From assembly GCA_029204225.1 (NCBI GenBank), contig CM055109.1, positions 35,970,496-36,034,495 of the forward strand: a stretch of DNA of 64,000 bases, read 5' to 3'. The first letter of the stretch is position 1. Every line of letters starts with the position of its first letter. Source of the stretch: Diphasiastrum complanatum (lineage: Eukaryota; Streptophyta; Lycopodiopsida; Lycopodiales; Lycopodiaceae). Position numbers and translations under genes: made by a program. This document shows, piece after piece, positions 34,453-46,901 of the stretch. The notes beneath the pieces were generated by a model, which was given only the letters and a program-made list of their open reading frames with translations, was not told the DNA's origin and did not search any database.

Positions 34453-36442
34453 AAAACTCCTTGAATGAGCCTCCATCTCCATCTTGCCACAAGAAACCAT
34501 CAAACCTTGGAAATCCATGAGTAGGTGAGTACATAAATGATGCAAATCCAGCACTACATGACTCCGTAAACCAAGTAGATTTCACTAGTCCATCTTCAAG
34601 ATCTACTTGACACAAGAAAATGACCATGAATTCACCAAAAATTGACAATCTCCAAACATTGGCATCAAGTAGCTCAACACTTGAGAACTTAGCTATGGAT
34701 GAGTGACATAATGAACCTCCAAAATGTTCATTTCCATCAGCAAAACCATCCAAGAATATTAGTACAACTCCAACAATAAGATATTGCAAGACAATGTAGC
34801 TAGTTTGTCCATATCTTGACAATTTGCACACATCCACATGAAATAGCTCAAACATGAGATAGAACAAGTAAAGTAAACTTGGACAACACTTCCTTGCCGC
34901 TCCTTTGACCTTAATTGAGTCTTCATACATCTGCAAAAATATTACCATAACATCTTTGCCAAATAACCTTCCTTTGATGCTCTTGACTAGCTCCAAATTG
35001 CCACCTTTCCTTTTGTGTTTTTGAAGCCCTTTGAGATCAACCTCTTGATCTTCCTCTTGGCCATCAAAGTCATTGAGCAAAATTTGTTTTCCAGATCCAT
35101 TACCTGCTTTTTCAGTATGAAAACTATGAGAACCAATATCCACTTGCATAACATCATCTACACAAGAAGATTCTCCAAAACATGTGGGTAAAGCAAAGTG
35201 AGTCGCTTCCACTTGCTTACCTTTCTCTTGAACATCAAAGATATCAAAGATATGAATATCTTCAGAGCTAAAGCTCTGGAAATACTCCCTCTCAGACATA
35301 TGATTTAGATTCAACAAGATCTCATCAATGCTTGATCTCGAATTCTCACAAAGATTAGTGAAAACAATGTCACCAATGTCACCATCATAAATCAAAAGAT
35401 AGAATCCAAACTTTCCATCCAACATGAAGTAGAGTAGGTGAAGATGAGTATCAAAGCTAATTAATTCAGCCTTCTTGAGTACATAGAGTACATAAAAAAC
35501 CTCAATACGCTCACCAATGAGATCTCCCTTGCCTTGAAGAAATTGCCTCTCGATTTGCTCCATGTAGTTTTCTCCAACCAACCTTTTGCCATCTTGATCA
35601 TGAGTGATCAATTCATAATCATAGAATACTTTGAGTTGATGCAGAGATGTGAGATCCATGCCTTGCATCTTCCCAAGAACCAATCTTTCATTTCTCTGTC
35701 CTTCATAAGACTCCCTCTTAATGATTGCATCATAAGAAGTAGAAACCTCAAAAACATTAGAAGCCATGAAAAAAATGATTAGTACCTTCAACATAAGGAT
35801 GATTGAAGTACTCTCTTTTTTCAAACAATAACTTCTACTCAATGTTTTAGGTAATGACTCATACGATAATGATTCTTCCTCGCTATCATTCACAATGACA
35901 TCATTCAAAGTACGTCCTACTTTGAACTCTTCACATACTTCTCTTCTTCTTGACTTGTGACTATCTCCCTCACCAAGTCTCTTGATAGAACCATTTGATC
36001 TACTCTCTTTATGAAGATATGTGACTCCACTTGCTTCAAAAATGAATTTTTTGGACTCATCACAAAAGAATGTAAAAGAACCATCTCCTTCATGAATGCA
36101 CCTAACAACATCTTTTTCCAAATGATGAAAGAAATCATTAGCAAAAATCTTTTCCAAGGAAGAATCTTCACCACCTCCATTGATGAAGTTAGCTCTTTTC
36201 TTACCTTTTGCATGCTTGCACTTGCCATGAAGAACCATTGAAGAACCATCATTATCCTCGTAACTAGCCAAGTTAGCACAAAGATGAACATCTCCAAGAA
36301 GCATATTAGATCTTGACCTAGATCTAGCATAAGGAAGCTTGTTAGACTTTGCATAAGATCCACCAATCTTATTGATGCTAAAAGGGAACTTTGGAAAGTT
36401 GAGACCAATCTCCTTTTCCATTCCATCCTTTTTGTTAGCCAT
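34453..36442 (-). CDS. Element C long open frame of unknown function, in place of integrase and RT
   Basis: About 660 codons open from an ATG at 36442, in the same phase as the upstream gag-protease frame (stops at about 36577 and 36475). It starts just where the pre-integrase motif LWHxRLGH is expected, after GRLFKLDAF. I recognise no integrase, reverse transcriptase or host domain. Visible features: a basic Ser/Arg patch near the start, an acidic central part, hydrophobic segments (about residues 222-237, IILMLKVLIIFFMASN, and about 530-570) and a Gly/Asp-rich end (LWQDGDGGSF). E2 inserted at its 3' end, and past E2 the frame goes on for about 65 codons to 28652. Copy 2 keeps its last part (56640-57070) with an indel. 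It may be captured sequence or a structural RNA region that happens to be open. Confidence 0.6.
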
Positions 36443-37691
36443 AACAAAAGCATCAAGCTTGAAAAGTCTACCTTAACTATTGCTCCTAGCAACCAAGATT
36501 TCTTCCTTTGTAATGAAACAAGCATCACCACCAAACTTTACCATGTATCCTTTCTCTATCATTTGACCAACACTTAGCAAATTCTTTGAAAATTAAGGAA
36601 TATAAAGAACACCATCAAGTCTTGTTTTCCTATTAGTAGAGAGACAAATAGGAACTGAACCAATACCTTCAATCACACACTCGCCACCATTGGCCATGTG
36701 AATTGCTTTCTTGGCTCCATCATAAGTGACCAAAGAAGTAAAGAACTTCTTGTGACTAGTCATATGTGAACTAGCTCCACTATCAATCCACCATGAATCT
36801 TTGTCACCTTTACTTGATATTGGACTTGAAGAACACATCAAAAGAGAATCACAACCACCTAGATCCTCATCATTAGTAGTAAAGTTGATTTGCTTGCTAC
36901 CTTCATCTCTTTGCTTCTTCAAACATTCATTTGAAAAATGCCCTTTGATTCCACAATAGAAGCATTTTAACTTAGACTTATCTTTCTTTTTGCCAAAAGA
37001 AGAAGTCTCACCTTGATCTTGCCCTTTAGACCACTTGCCTTTGTCTTTTCCCTTGAACTTGCCATTGATGAACATAGCATCCTCTTCATAATGAGATGAT
37101 GTAGATCCACCTCCATTTGATTGAAGCCTATACTCCTCATTCACCAAGATCTCGCAAATCCACAATACTTGGCAAATTCTTTTGAATAGCAAAACTTTGA
37201 ACAAGATTAGCATGATCATCCAACAAGCCATTAAGTTTAACTTGAACAAGTTCTACCTCTGTAATGCTTTCATCAATACATGTTAACTCATCATTGAATG
37301 CTTTAATCCTCAAAACAAAAGCATGAGTACTCTCTTCCTTCTTTTGCAAACTTTAAAAGATTTGTCTTCTTAAAGTCAACACTATAGATGTGGACTTGGA
37401 TTCATAAAGCTTCTTCAAAGATTCCCAAGCCTCCAAAGATGATGTGCACTTACCAACTTCCTTGAGAAGTTCATTGGTAGCATTCATCTTAATCATGTGT
37501 AGAGCTTTCTTTGCTCTCTTGTCACACCTCACTTGATCTTGAGGTTCTTGAGGTCTCTCCTCCACACCTGCAACAATCTCCATCAACTTATTCATCTCCA
37601 ATAAGGACTCCATCCACACCTTCCAAGTAGAATAGTTGATTGAGGTAAGCCTGTCATTGCCTTCCCACATGAATCCACCACTTGTAGCCAT
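36443..37691 (-). pseudogene. Element C copy 1 gag and protease
   Basis: UBN2-type gag from an ATG at about 37691 (YSTWKVWMESLL, WESLKKLYESK), with a frame break near 37350. Then a CCHC knuckle (CFYCGIKGHFSNEC, about 36940), an intact protease motif (WWIDSGASSHM, about 36780) and NLLSVGQMIEKGYMVKFG. Stops interrupt at LYIP* and ARSNS*. After GRLFKLDAF the sequence passes into the long unknown frame. Codon and protein style resemble E1, so C is a related Copia lineage. Its 5' LTR is lost at about 37795, where a D LTR begins. Confidence 0.85.
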
Positions 37692-37796
37692 GTTCCAATG
37701 ACCTGATCTTCTTCTTTCAACCCATTCCAATGCAAAAGCACTCTCTTGAATGTCAACAAATGAACTCAAGAAGAAATCACAAAGATTTGGAACCTC

Positions 37797-38638
37797 TCAC
37801 TTTCTTCCTCTTTCTTCATGCATGACTACGCCTATCAATTTTGAACAAAAACAATAGTGATAGAAATCATGTTCGATCTTATAGTAACTAACTTTGAAAT
37901 CATTAGTACTACAGTGATTACGTAACCAAACATTAAGCATCGAAACATCAGACAAATAATTTATCGCAAATCACTAGACAAATAATTAGTCACAAAGAAC
38001 TACAAAAATGCATACGTTTTGAGACGAAGCTGAACGCAATAAGAGATAGTATTGATTCAGTATGAAAGCGAAACAGATGTAAATGAGTACAAGTTGCAGA
38101 TCGAAGCCGCGTACTCTAAGCTATTTTTGAACGGCTAAAATGTAAGTCTGAATTAAGCGCCATACTGATAAATAGTAAGCACAATAGCAATCTCTAAACA
38201 ACTCAAAGAAGTGAGGTAGAATGCTCAGGAGTGTTCAAGCTTGCACGCTTGAGAGAGAAAAAACTAACTATTCAGTATTTGATCATAAGATGTTGATCAT
38301 GTTCTGATGCTTGATCCTTAATCCTTGATTGTTGAAAAATGAATAGCTATTTATACTAAGCAATTAGGCCATCAAAAGCGTTCATCCAGTTGGCTGTGAT
38401 GTGTTGGCATCCATCCAGTTAGGACTTCTTAGAGACTACTTGCTGATGCTTTAATGCAAGACGGTGGCTTTGGTCACAAACAATCTGTCTGTAGAAATGA
38501 ACGTAAACTATCACTGTGAGCCGTTTCGAGTAGTTATGCAGACTGTGTAAAAACACGAAAAAAACTGCAGGTCTGGATAAAAGTTGGACGAAGATTAAAA
38601 TGTCCATTGGTCGATTTGTGAGAGAATAATCTAACACT
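37797..38638 (-). repeat. Element D 3' LTR, truncated
   Basis: Aligns with 42895-43814 of the partner LTR but lacks its first 100 bp or so, the break lying against element C. It ends agaataatctaaca before a polypurine tract (minus GATTAAGGGGGAG). The GA run of the partner is only about 8 bp here (38251-38258). Confidence 0.9.
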
Positions 38639-40300
38639 CCCCCTTAATCTAAATCCATGAATGCCTTGACCTTTAAACTTAGTTCTGCACAAAACTTCAT
38701 GTGTGCATCCAAGCTTAATGCTTTAGTAAAAATATCCGCTAGGGTTGGCTGACAAGGCAATGGCACTTTGATTATCACAAGATAATAATGTCGGAGCATA
38801 TTGATTCAAACTGATATCTGAAAGTAAGTTTCTCAACCAAATTGCTTCCTTAGTAGCTTGTGAGGCTGTGATATACTCTGATTCTGTAGAAGATAGAGCT
38901 ATCAAAGATTAATTGCGACTGTTCCAGGAAATTGGACCGTTGTTGAGAAAGAATGTAAATCCAGAAGTAGATTTACGAGTGTCTATATCTCCTGCCCAAC
39001 TTGCATCTATGTAACCATTGAGTAGATTGAGTTTGTCGTTGTCGACTGCTCCATAACAAATGCAAAAGTCCATAGTAGCTCGAAGATATCTCATGACTCT
39101 GATGAGAGCCTTCCAATGTGTTGTACTAGGGTTGGTCATATACTGATTTAGGGAGCTGACTGCAAAAGCTATGTCTGGCCTGGTAAAAATCATTGCGTAC
39201 ATAAGAGATCCTATTATCGAATGATAAGAATACTCTTGCATATGTTCCTTTTCTTCGATTGTTCGAGGACACTGGTCCTTTGACAATTTGAGACTTGGTT
39301 CCATTGGTGAGAGAGCTAACTTGCAATTAACCAGATTATATCTGACTAACATATTGTAGATGTACCTATATTGAGTAATGTAGATCATCTTTCAATTTCT
39401 GTCTCTGTAAATCTGGATACCAAGATAGAAATGAGCTTCACCCAGATCAGTCATGTCAAATTCAGAGGATAGCATTGTCTTAGCTTCTTTTATCAAATCG
39501 ATATTGTTGTCGAAGAGCAATGTGTCATCCACATACAAGGTGATAATGATAAAAGATTGTTGCACTGTCTTGAAGTAAACAATCGAATCTGAAGAGCTTG
39601 GTGTGTAGCCGTGATCAATAAGGAAAGTATTGATTCTTTGAAACCGTGCTCAAGCAAATTGCTTCAAGCCATAAAGTGCCTTATGGAGTTTACACACATA
39701 ATTGTGTTCACCTTCGATAATATAACGTTTGGGTTGCACCATGTAAATGTCTTCTTCGATAACTCCATTAAGATATGTTGTCTGTACATCCATTTGATGT
39801 ATTTCCAAATATGTTGCAGCGACAAATGATAATAATAGTCGAATAGAAGAATGCTTGACTACTGGACTGAAGGTCTCGGTGTAATCGACGTTGTATACCT
39901 GAGAAAATCCTATGGCGACAAGTCAAGCTTTTCTTCTGTCGATGCTTTCGTCTGCTTTTTGTACTTGACTTTGAAAATCCATTTACAATCAACTACATTT
40001 CTGCTAGCAGGTAATTTGACAAATCGTTCAGCAATCATCCATGTCTGGTTCTTGATAAGAGATGAATATTCTTTATCCATAGCTTCTTTCCAAAGATCGA
40101 ATTTGGGCTGACTGAGTGCCTCTTGGACAGTAGTCGGCTCTTGAACAAGATAGGATACAAACTCATCAATATACCTGATAGGTGGTCTACTAGTTCTTGA
40201 TGATCTTCTGGGTAATAGAGGAAGTTGATCATTTCCATCATATTGTAGTTGTTGAACTGCAACATCATCATCTTTGAATTTGTCATAAAACACTCTGATC
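38639..40300 (-). pseudogene. Element D Copia reverse transcriptase and RNase H
   Basis: Minus strand, broken by stops and shifts. Reverse transcriptase begins near 40290 (RRSSRTSRPPIRY, WIFKVKY). It goes on through IHQMDVQ, KALYGLKQ, the catalytic LYVDDTLLF (about 39525), YHSIIGSLMY and FTRPDIAFAV. RNase H follows: STESEYITASQATKEAIWL and LSCDNQSAIAL. Protease and integrase are missing, having been deleted or displaced at the F insertion. It is a different Copia lineage from A, C and E1, judged by its LTR and RT motifs. Confidence 0.9.
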
Positions 40301-40373
40301 AGCCAAAAAATTGTCCAGCTGGGTCGAGAGGTGAGCCAAGCAACATGAAAAAAAGGTTGAAAGCGAAAAGACA

Positions 40374-41150
40374 TTGGCCCAGCAACAAGCTGATCGCTTG
40401 GAAACCTGCATCAACTCCCTGCAAAATGCCCTGACAATCGCACAGGATCAGGTAGATAAGGCAGTGCAAGATGCCAAGCAACAGGTGCAGCTGCTGAAGG
40501 GGCAATTACAAATGGCCAAACAAGATCGCACACGGCTTCCAGATGAATTGGATGTGACCACCCTTGAGCATGATTCATATTTGCAAACACAAATACCTGA
40601 TCATCCGGTCACACCGACGAAGATTGCATATTTGTTCAAGAAAGTGAAAACATACAAAGTGGCCCTTCAGGGATTCCAAGGCTGCTTTGATAGGTTCAAA
40701 GGAGCAACTTCAACCGAGTTGGCAAAGGTAAAAGAGACCATCGACGCTTATGAAAAAGCCGTCGCTCAAGTGTTGGAAGCCGGACCACAAATCCTCGTCT
40801 CGGTCATGCCGCAATTCTCCCCTTCATGCCAAGAAACTGTACAGATGGATACAGGGGTTGATTCGAGCATGGACCAGGGGGGAGCTCCAGATCTAGCAGA
40901 TCAACCGCCAACTATACCGGTAGTACAAGCGGGTCCATCCTCATCAAGGACAAGCCATTTATTCAGAAGGCCCATCAGCGTCGAGGACCAGATCCAGACC
41001 TTCTTAAAGCAGCATCCACATGAGTCCTCGCGTGGTGGATGGGTTCTCAAATTTAAGACCTCCGAGATCGAGGCCGGCAAAGAATTGGACAAAATACCTG
41101 CACTGGGAGAGCAGCCGGATGGAGAATCACGATTTTTGAGAAAACTCTGA
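40374..41150 (+). CDS. Element F ORF 1: coiled-coil protein of unknown function
   Basis: 258 codons on the plus strand, opposite to D. Residues about 1-65 are rich in heptad-like Gln/Ala/Leu spacing (QQADRLETCINSLQNALTIA), a probable coiled coil. The middle is Pro/Ser-rich, and the C-terminus has VEDQIQTFLKQHPHESSRGG. The frame ends in a stop 45 bp before ORF 2, in another phase, so the two may once have been one gene split by a shift. The pair lies directly upstream of a polypurine tract and an LTR, where some plant Gypsy elements carry an extra 3' ORF. No known domain is seen. Confidence 0.55.
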   Translation: MAQQQADRLETCINSLQNALTIAQDQVDKAVQDAKQQVQLLKGQLQMAKQDRTRLPDELDVTTLEHDSYLQTQIPDHPVTPTKIAYLFKKVKTYKVALQGFQGCFDRFKGATSTELAKVKETIDAYEKAVAQVLEAGPQILVSVMPQFSPSCQETVQMDTGVDSSMDQGGAPDLADQPPTIPVVQAGPSSSRTSHLFRRPISVEDQIQTFLKQHPHESSRGGWVLKFKTSEIEAGKELDKIPALGEQPDGESRFLRKL

Positions 41151-41195
41151 AAAAATCTGAAATCAATTAGGAGTTATGTCGCCAACCCTCGCCAG

Positions 41196-41741
41196 TTGTG
41201 GGTAGATCCTTATTACGTGCCAATGTCGCGAAGACAAAAATGGAAAGATTTGGGATTGGCTATGGATAAAATCACCATCCATATGCCTAATTGGCCAATC
41301 ATCCACCAGCCTTACAACTGGAATATTCTAGTGGATTTCCACCGGGCCTTACAGGCATATCAGAGAGAGTATGTCCACTCTCCGGATCCAACGGTGCGAC
41401 AATCGGCAATATTTGCAAAAGATCTAACTCTGTTGGCGTCAGTGGCAACCAAATGGGACGATTGTCTTCCTACCCTGGCATTTGATCCAAATAAGCCGAT
41501 GGCCTCAGAGCAAATCAAAGATCAGTTGTCGATTGCTCGACTGTATTTCCGTGCGGCTATGATCGGAGGCTCTTGGGAATCCCGCTTCACCTCATGGACA
41601 ACTTCCAAGTGGATTGCCGGAGCCCACCGTTGTTTCCTGCCGCATAATTTGGATTTCAATACTGCATGTCTTGACTTTATGGAGAAGGTGCAGTATCATT
41701 TAATTAAGATTCGATGCGAAGCCAATAAAAGTCTCCAATAA
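41196..41741 (+). CDS. Element F ORF 2: unknown, W-rich
   Basis: 181 codons. Notable motifs are PMSRRQKWKDLGL, PNWPIIHQPYNWN, FRAAMIGGSWESRF and TTSKWIAGAHRCFLPHNLDF. No retroviral motif (CCHC, DSG, DD) is visible. It is followed within 50 bp by a purine tract and an LTR start at 41791. It is probably the C-terminal part of the same product as ORF 1. Confidence 0.55.
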   Translation: MWVDPYYVPMSRRQKWKDLGLAMDKITIHMPNWPIIHQPYNWNILVDFHRALQAYQREYVHSPDPTVRQSAIFAKDLTLLASVATKWDDCLPTLAFDPNKPMASEQIKDQLSIARLYFRAAMIGGSWESRFTSWTTSKWIAGAHRCFLPHNLDFNTACLDFMEKVQYHLIKIRCEANKSLQ

Positions 41742-41790
41742 CTGGATATTGTAGGTGTCGTGGGACCGTCACCAGTTTTGGTGGGAGATA

Positions 41791-42553
41791 CTGTTGGAGG
41801 GTTTGCGGATCGCAAGGCAACCCTAACCCTAGTTAATAAGTGAGAGGGATTTGGCACCCTGCGTCTGTAAGTCCAACCCAATGATCACATAGTTATTTGA
41901 TTGATTAATTAGAAAGTCAATAAAAGGACTTTAGGCCTTTTTGTGGGCCTTTTAATGTCGCAGGGCCTAAATGTCAAGTTAGTGAATAAAATTGGGTTTC
42001 CCTCCAATTTTGATGGGTCCCACACTTTTTTAAATGTGAATAAAAAGAGAGGCAAGACTGGACCAATAGGATTCCGAGGCCAGGGTCCTCCTCTCTACTA
42101 TAAAAAGAGACCAACTCGAGTTGCTCCTCATGTTCATTTCCTCATTTCAATAAAGCAGATTGGTTCTCTTTAGAAATGGATTGATGAATGTCCTTGCTCT
42201 TCCTTTCTTCTCCTCCATTTCTCATGCTTTCTTTGGATTTTGCTAATTGTTGGATCTGATCATTATTAGGATTGTTATTTCTTATGCTTTTTGTGAGAGA
42301 GAAAGGGGGAGAGAGAAGAGTAAGTTTCTATCATTGTTGTGGATTTAGGGTTAATGGAAGTAGGGTTAATGGATGTAGTGTTAACGCTTAGTGTTAATGG
42401 ATGTTAGTGTTAGATATTCCATTCATGTTGAAATCTGAACTATACTATCGCTCTCATGGGAACGAACCTCCGCGTGACAACTAACTCCGTCTCTTTGATG
42501 CTAGATTGACTAGATCTTGGATTCAGGTTAGGCAAGGAAAAAAACCCACTACA
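41791..42553 (+). repeat. Element F 3' LTR (right end approximate)
   Basis: Starts tgttggagggtttgcggatc right after ggtgggagatac (polypurine tract). It contains a TATA box (tataaaa, 42099-42105) and imperfect repeats gtgttaatgga/ggttaatgga at 42350-42410. The end is placed at ...cccactaca, before sequence recognisable as D gag. The 5' part of F is absent, so F is a 3' fragment within D. Confidence 0.6.
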
Positions 42554-42599
42554 CGCCTTCGTCCATTTCAACTTGAGGAGATGTTGTAACTGTATTTGG

Positions 42600-42780
42600 T
42601 TGTTGATCAGGTCGCTTGGCTACATTCTTTGCTTTGAGAATTCGGCAATTTTGGATCTCATGGTTATTGCATTTGCAATACCTACAAATTGATTCGAATT
42701 GAAGAATAATTTGATATCGCGAGAGATATCAAGTATAAGAGCATGCGCTCTAATATAGTATTAGGCCTTGAAGAATCAAC
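42600..42780 (-). pseudogene. Element D gag remnant with zinc knuckle
   Basis: On the minus strand CRYCKCNNHEIQNC (CX2CX4HX4C) is readable at about 42640-42690. It sits close to the primer site, so most of the D gag upstream of the knuckle has been deleted. Confidence 0.75.
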
Positions 42781-42792
42781 GCTCTGATACCA
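42781..42792 (-). promoter_or_regulatory. Element D primer-binding site (initiator Met tRNA)
   Basis: On the minus strand TGGTATCAGAGC directly follows the LTR end. Confidence 0.93.
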
Positions 42793-43814
<1,022 letters not shown>

Positions 43815-43829
43815 TGAGGGTCAGGAGTG

Positions 43830-44880
43830 CTGCTTGGATGTCGTGGTGGAGGTTGAGCTCTGCCATTTGTCGAGCTCGTCGATGCCGAATGTGATGGAGT
43901 GGCTTGGCTCGTAGCTCGTGGTTTCCTCTGCATGGTTCTCCCTCAGATGTTGACTCTTCTGAGTCTATAACATGTGTAGATCTCTTCTTTGCTATGAGTT
44001 TTGTTTTCGTTCTCTACTGGCATGTATCAGGTAGCTTCGCCTTGGAGGTATCTATCTCTTGTGTTGTTGAAGATCCTTCTGTTGTTGGATCTTGTTGGGA
44101 AGCTGGTGGTGTAGGCTGCGTTATACTTGGATTTGGCCTTTTTGGTGCTGGCCCTTGTGGTGACGGCATCTGTATTCTAGATCGCTTGGACTTGTTGGAC
44201 TCAATTGGTATGTCCCAAGCTTTGTCTGCTATTTGTAGTAACCCATGTAGTTGGTCGTCGTTCATCACCTGCTTCAAAGTGAGATCTGTCATGAGATAAC
44301 CAAACATGGTGGTTGGTTGCTTGTTTTTGATGCATTCATGGAGGTAGTTCGAGACAAACTGGGCCCAATCATATAGATTTTGGCCATGCAGTCGTGAATC
44401 TATCATCATGTGGAATAGGGACATCGGGATCCGCATGATCTTGGATTTGTAATGCTGGGTGTACCTAGTTAAGTAAGCACAAGCAACAGCTAGAGCCTGA
44501 TCAGTAATGACATCAAACCGATACTCGTCCTTGGTTTTCCACTTTTCAACAGATGGATTGATGAATTTGAAGTATGTTGTGGTCTCAATCTTCTACAATG
44601 TTCTGGTGACTACATTCGGTCCTTGAGGAAAACTGAAATTGTGGAGATCTGCACCAGAAAGAAATATGTTGTAGACATAGTTTTTGTTGGGAGGAACTAT
44701 GATCTTGCATGATCTGACATTAGCATTGTAATTGGCATATGCCATGTGTAACAGATATGGGCTCTAATAACCAGTCAGGACATGAACTTGAAATTCAATC
44801 TCTTTGAAAAACTGCTGTGTCTACTGGTACCAGGTTGTCATTTCTTGAACATCCAGGTGCCCCATCTAGAAGTGTGTGTC
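43830..44880 (-). pseudogene. Unidentified broken ORF, probably an element gag-like or transposon protein
   Basis: Minus frame about 44880-44014 with at least three in-frame stops in its upstream half and a clear 140-codon part (44436-44014). Upstream: YNANVRSCKIIVPPNKNY, FSFPQGPNVVTRTL, VITDQALAVACAYLTRY. Downstream: IPMSLFHMMIDSRLHG, DWAQFVSNYLHECIKN. Then a Pro/Ser-rich tail that continues with shifts to about 43830. The style recalls plant transposon-associated proteins, but I cannot name a family. The D 5' LTR ends immediately beside it. Confidence 0.4.
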
Positions 44881-45592
44881 GCGATCACTAACGAACTCCT
44901 TCGTGTAGTGTGAAGAATAACTTGAGGATCCACCTCAAGATGCAAGAACTCCAAGAAGATCTACAAGGGCAAGGACCGAGCCATTGAGGCTCACCTATGA
45001 TGGTCAAGGTGATCAAAGGGAAGGCTCATCATCTTTCACATCTTACACCTTTATTACTTCAATGTTAGATGAGCCAACATGCTATGAAGATGCTTAGAAG
45101 ATCCACAAGGTTGATTGTGTGCTTGATTAACAATCTATCAGATACTAGTCAACCAAAAACAAGATCTAGTTTAGCAGCTTGATAGAAAACAAGTAAAGAC
45201 AATCAAAACATTGATCAAGAACTGAATCTCGAGTTCACACATGTAAAAATCAGGCTGTTGTACAGCCTGTAGAAAGAGATTAATGTGTGCCAAAGTTGGG
45301 TTTCATTGGAATCAATCACTATCATCATACAAAGAGAGAAAATCCGAGTTTCCTCTTAAGGCTCCAAAAAGTTTCTCTCTCCTCACTATGGAGAATGGAA
45401 ATACATAGTAAAAGACACTTCCTTTGCAAAGTTAATCTAGCATGTAATAAGGAAGTAGACTCAACTTTCTTGCCCTAAAGTGAAAACCCTAGCCTAAATC
45501 CAAGAGTCATGCTTGGTAGGTACAAATCTCATCATAAATCAAGGTCTAGCTACTCATGGTAACCTACATTAGATGTAGATTGCCATGTGGCA
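44881..45592. other. No recognisable gene
   Basis: AT-rich sequence between the unidentified ORF and the family-A composite. No LTR ends or domains are evident. It may be leader of the unidentified element. Confidence 0.4.
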
Positions 45593-45597
45593 CTTTG

Positions 45598-45732
45598 AAT
45601 TAGAATTAAAGTAGAACTATTGTGCTACTGTATTGTGGGTCCTATCAGTAGATAAGGATCAATTGGCCTCACCACGAGGCAAGTCGATGGGACACGCGTC
45701 CCATCAACGACAACCTGGGCCTGCATGGGTTC
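45598..45732 (+). repeat. E3 family-A 5' LTR, 3' half deleted
   Basis: Starts AATTAGAATTAAAG right after CTTTG (45593-45597). It follows the LTR to gcctgcatgggtt and then jumps into leader sequence (tcggagtttacggtggg). About half the LTR and the primer site are gone. Confidence 0.88.
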
Positions 45733-46901
45733 GGAGTTTACGGTGGGTTGAAGACGGAAAGTAAAGCAATGGTGCACGGTTTCTAGTTTATAGAGGCTTG
45801 CCAATCACAGTAGAGGGTTTATTAGCCTGTCATAAGACAGAAAAAATCTGGTGAAATTGGCAATTTTGTAGCCAATTGAAAATCCAAACCGGTTTAAGGT
45901 TATGGTTTTCTACACATAACTGGTGATTTCTTCGCTATTAGTGCTCCATTTTGGATGCCGTAAAGATAGGAAGGAAGCTAATCATATTGTCAACCAGTCG
46001 TGGAGAGATTCTGAGTTTTATGTTAGCCTAGCCAATTTGCGATAAAAAAGTGGAAAAAAAAAGTTTTTTTTTTCAAGTTGAGCTAAAATCATTGTTTCTC
46101 CACGAAATTTCACATTTGAATACTTTGTAACCTTGTTTTGGGCCTCAGATTGTGTTCAAATTGGCCACAAAACGAGTTAAATCATGTCAGAATCGGCCAG
46201 AGAAGGCACGACTGTAGACAGGCCGTGGAGACAACTCACGCACGGCCGGTAAGGTGATCTACTTAGTGTTTCGAAGGGTCCAGCTGCCCGTGGAGTGCCC
46301 ATTGGTGCGTAGATTTGTTCTGTACCGTCGGATGGTGATGAACTAAATTAACGGTGAAGATCATATGAGGATCGGGTGGCCACAATAAAGGACTTTTATG
46401 TGAACGACTAGGATTAGCTTGAAAAGGACCTGAAGGCCATTGAAGGGTATTTGGCCAACTTCATTAAAAAAATTTCAGTTTGAAATTGGAGTTGGGTCCC
46501 TTCACATGTGAAGTGTGAAGTTACTTCAATAAGAAGAAATGGTTCAAAAATAAGAAAAGTCCTTATTTTTGGGTCCTTTATCCATTTTGACCCAAACAAA
46601 AGACTATAACCTCCAAACGAAGGGCACCCAGACTGTACCTACAAGTACAATATTGCAAAACTGAGTGATTGCAGTTGAGAAAGTGTTCGGAGCGTGCCAA
46701 AAGTAATTTCACCATTCCATTGGGCACGTAGTTGGGAGTTGGTGACAAAGTGCATTTCGGAAGGCAACGCCGATTTGGCAGAAAAGCGGAGGGTGGTCTG
46801 GTAAAGAAAAAATTGCAAGTCATTATTTTTTACTTCTGATATCACGGTTGGCCTCAGCATACAGCTTTTAGCCTACGGTTGAAATTTTAAGCAGTTTTGG
46901 G

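Noticed and set aside
43904-44299. 131-codon plus ORF
   Set aside because: Antisense shadow of the minus-strand unidentified ORF, which has the better protein-like composition.
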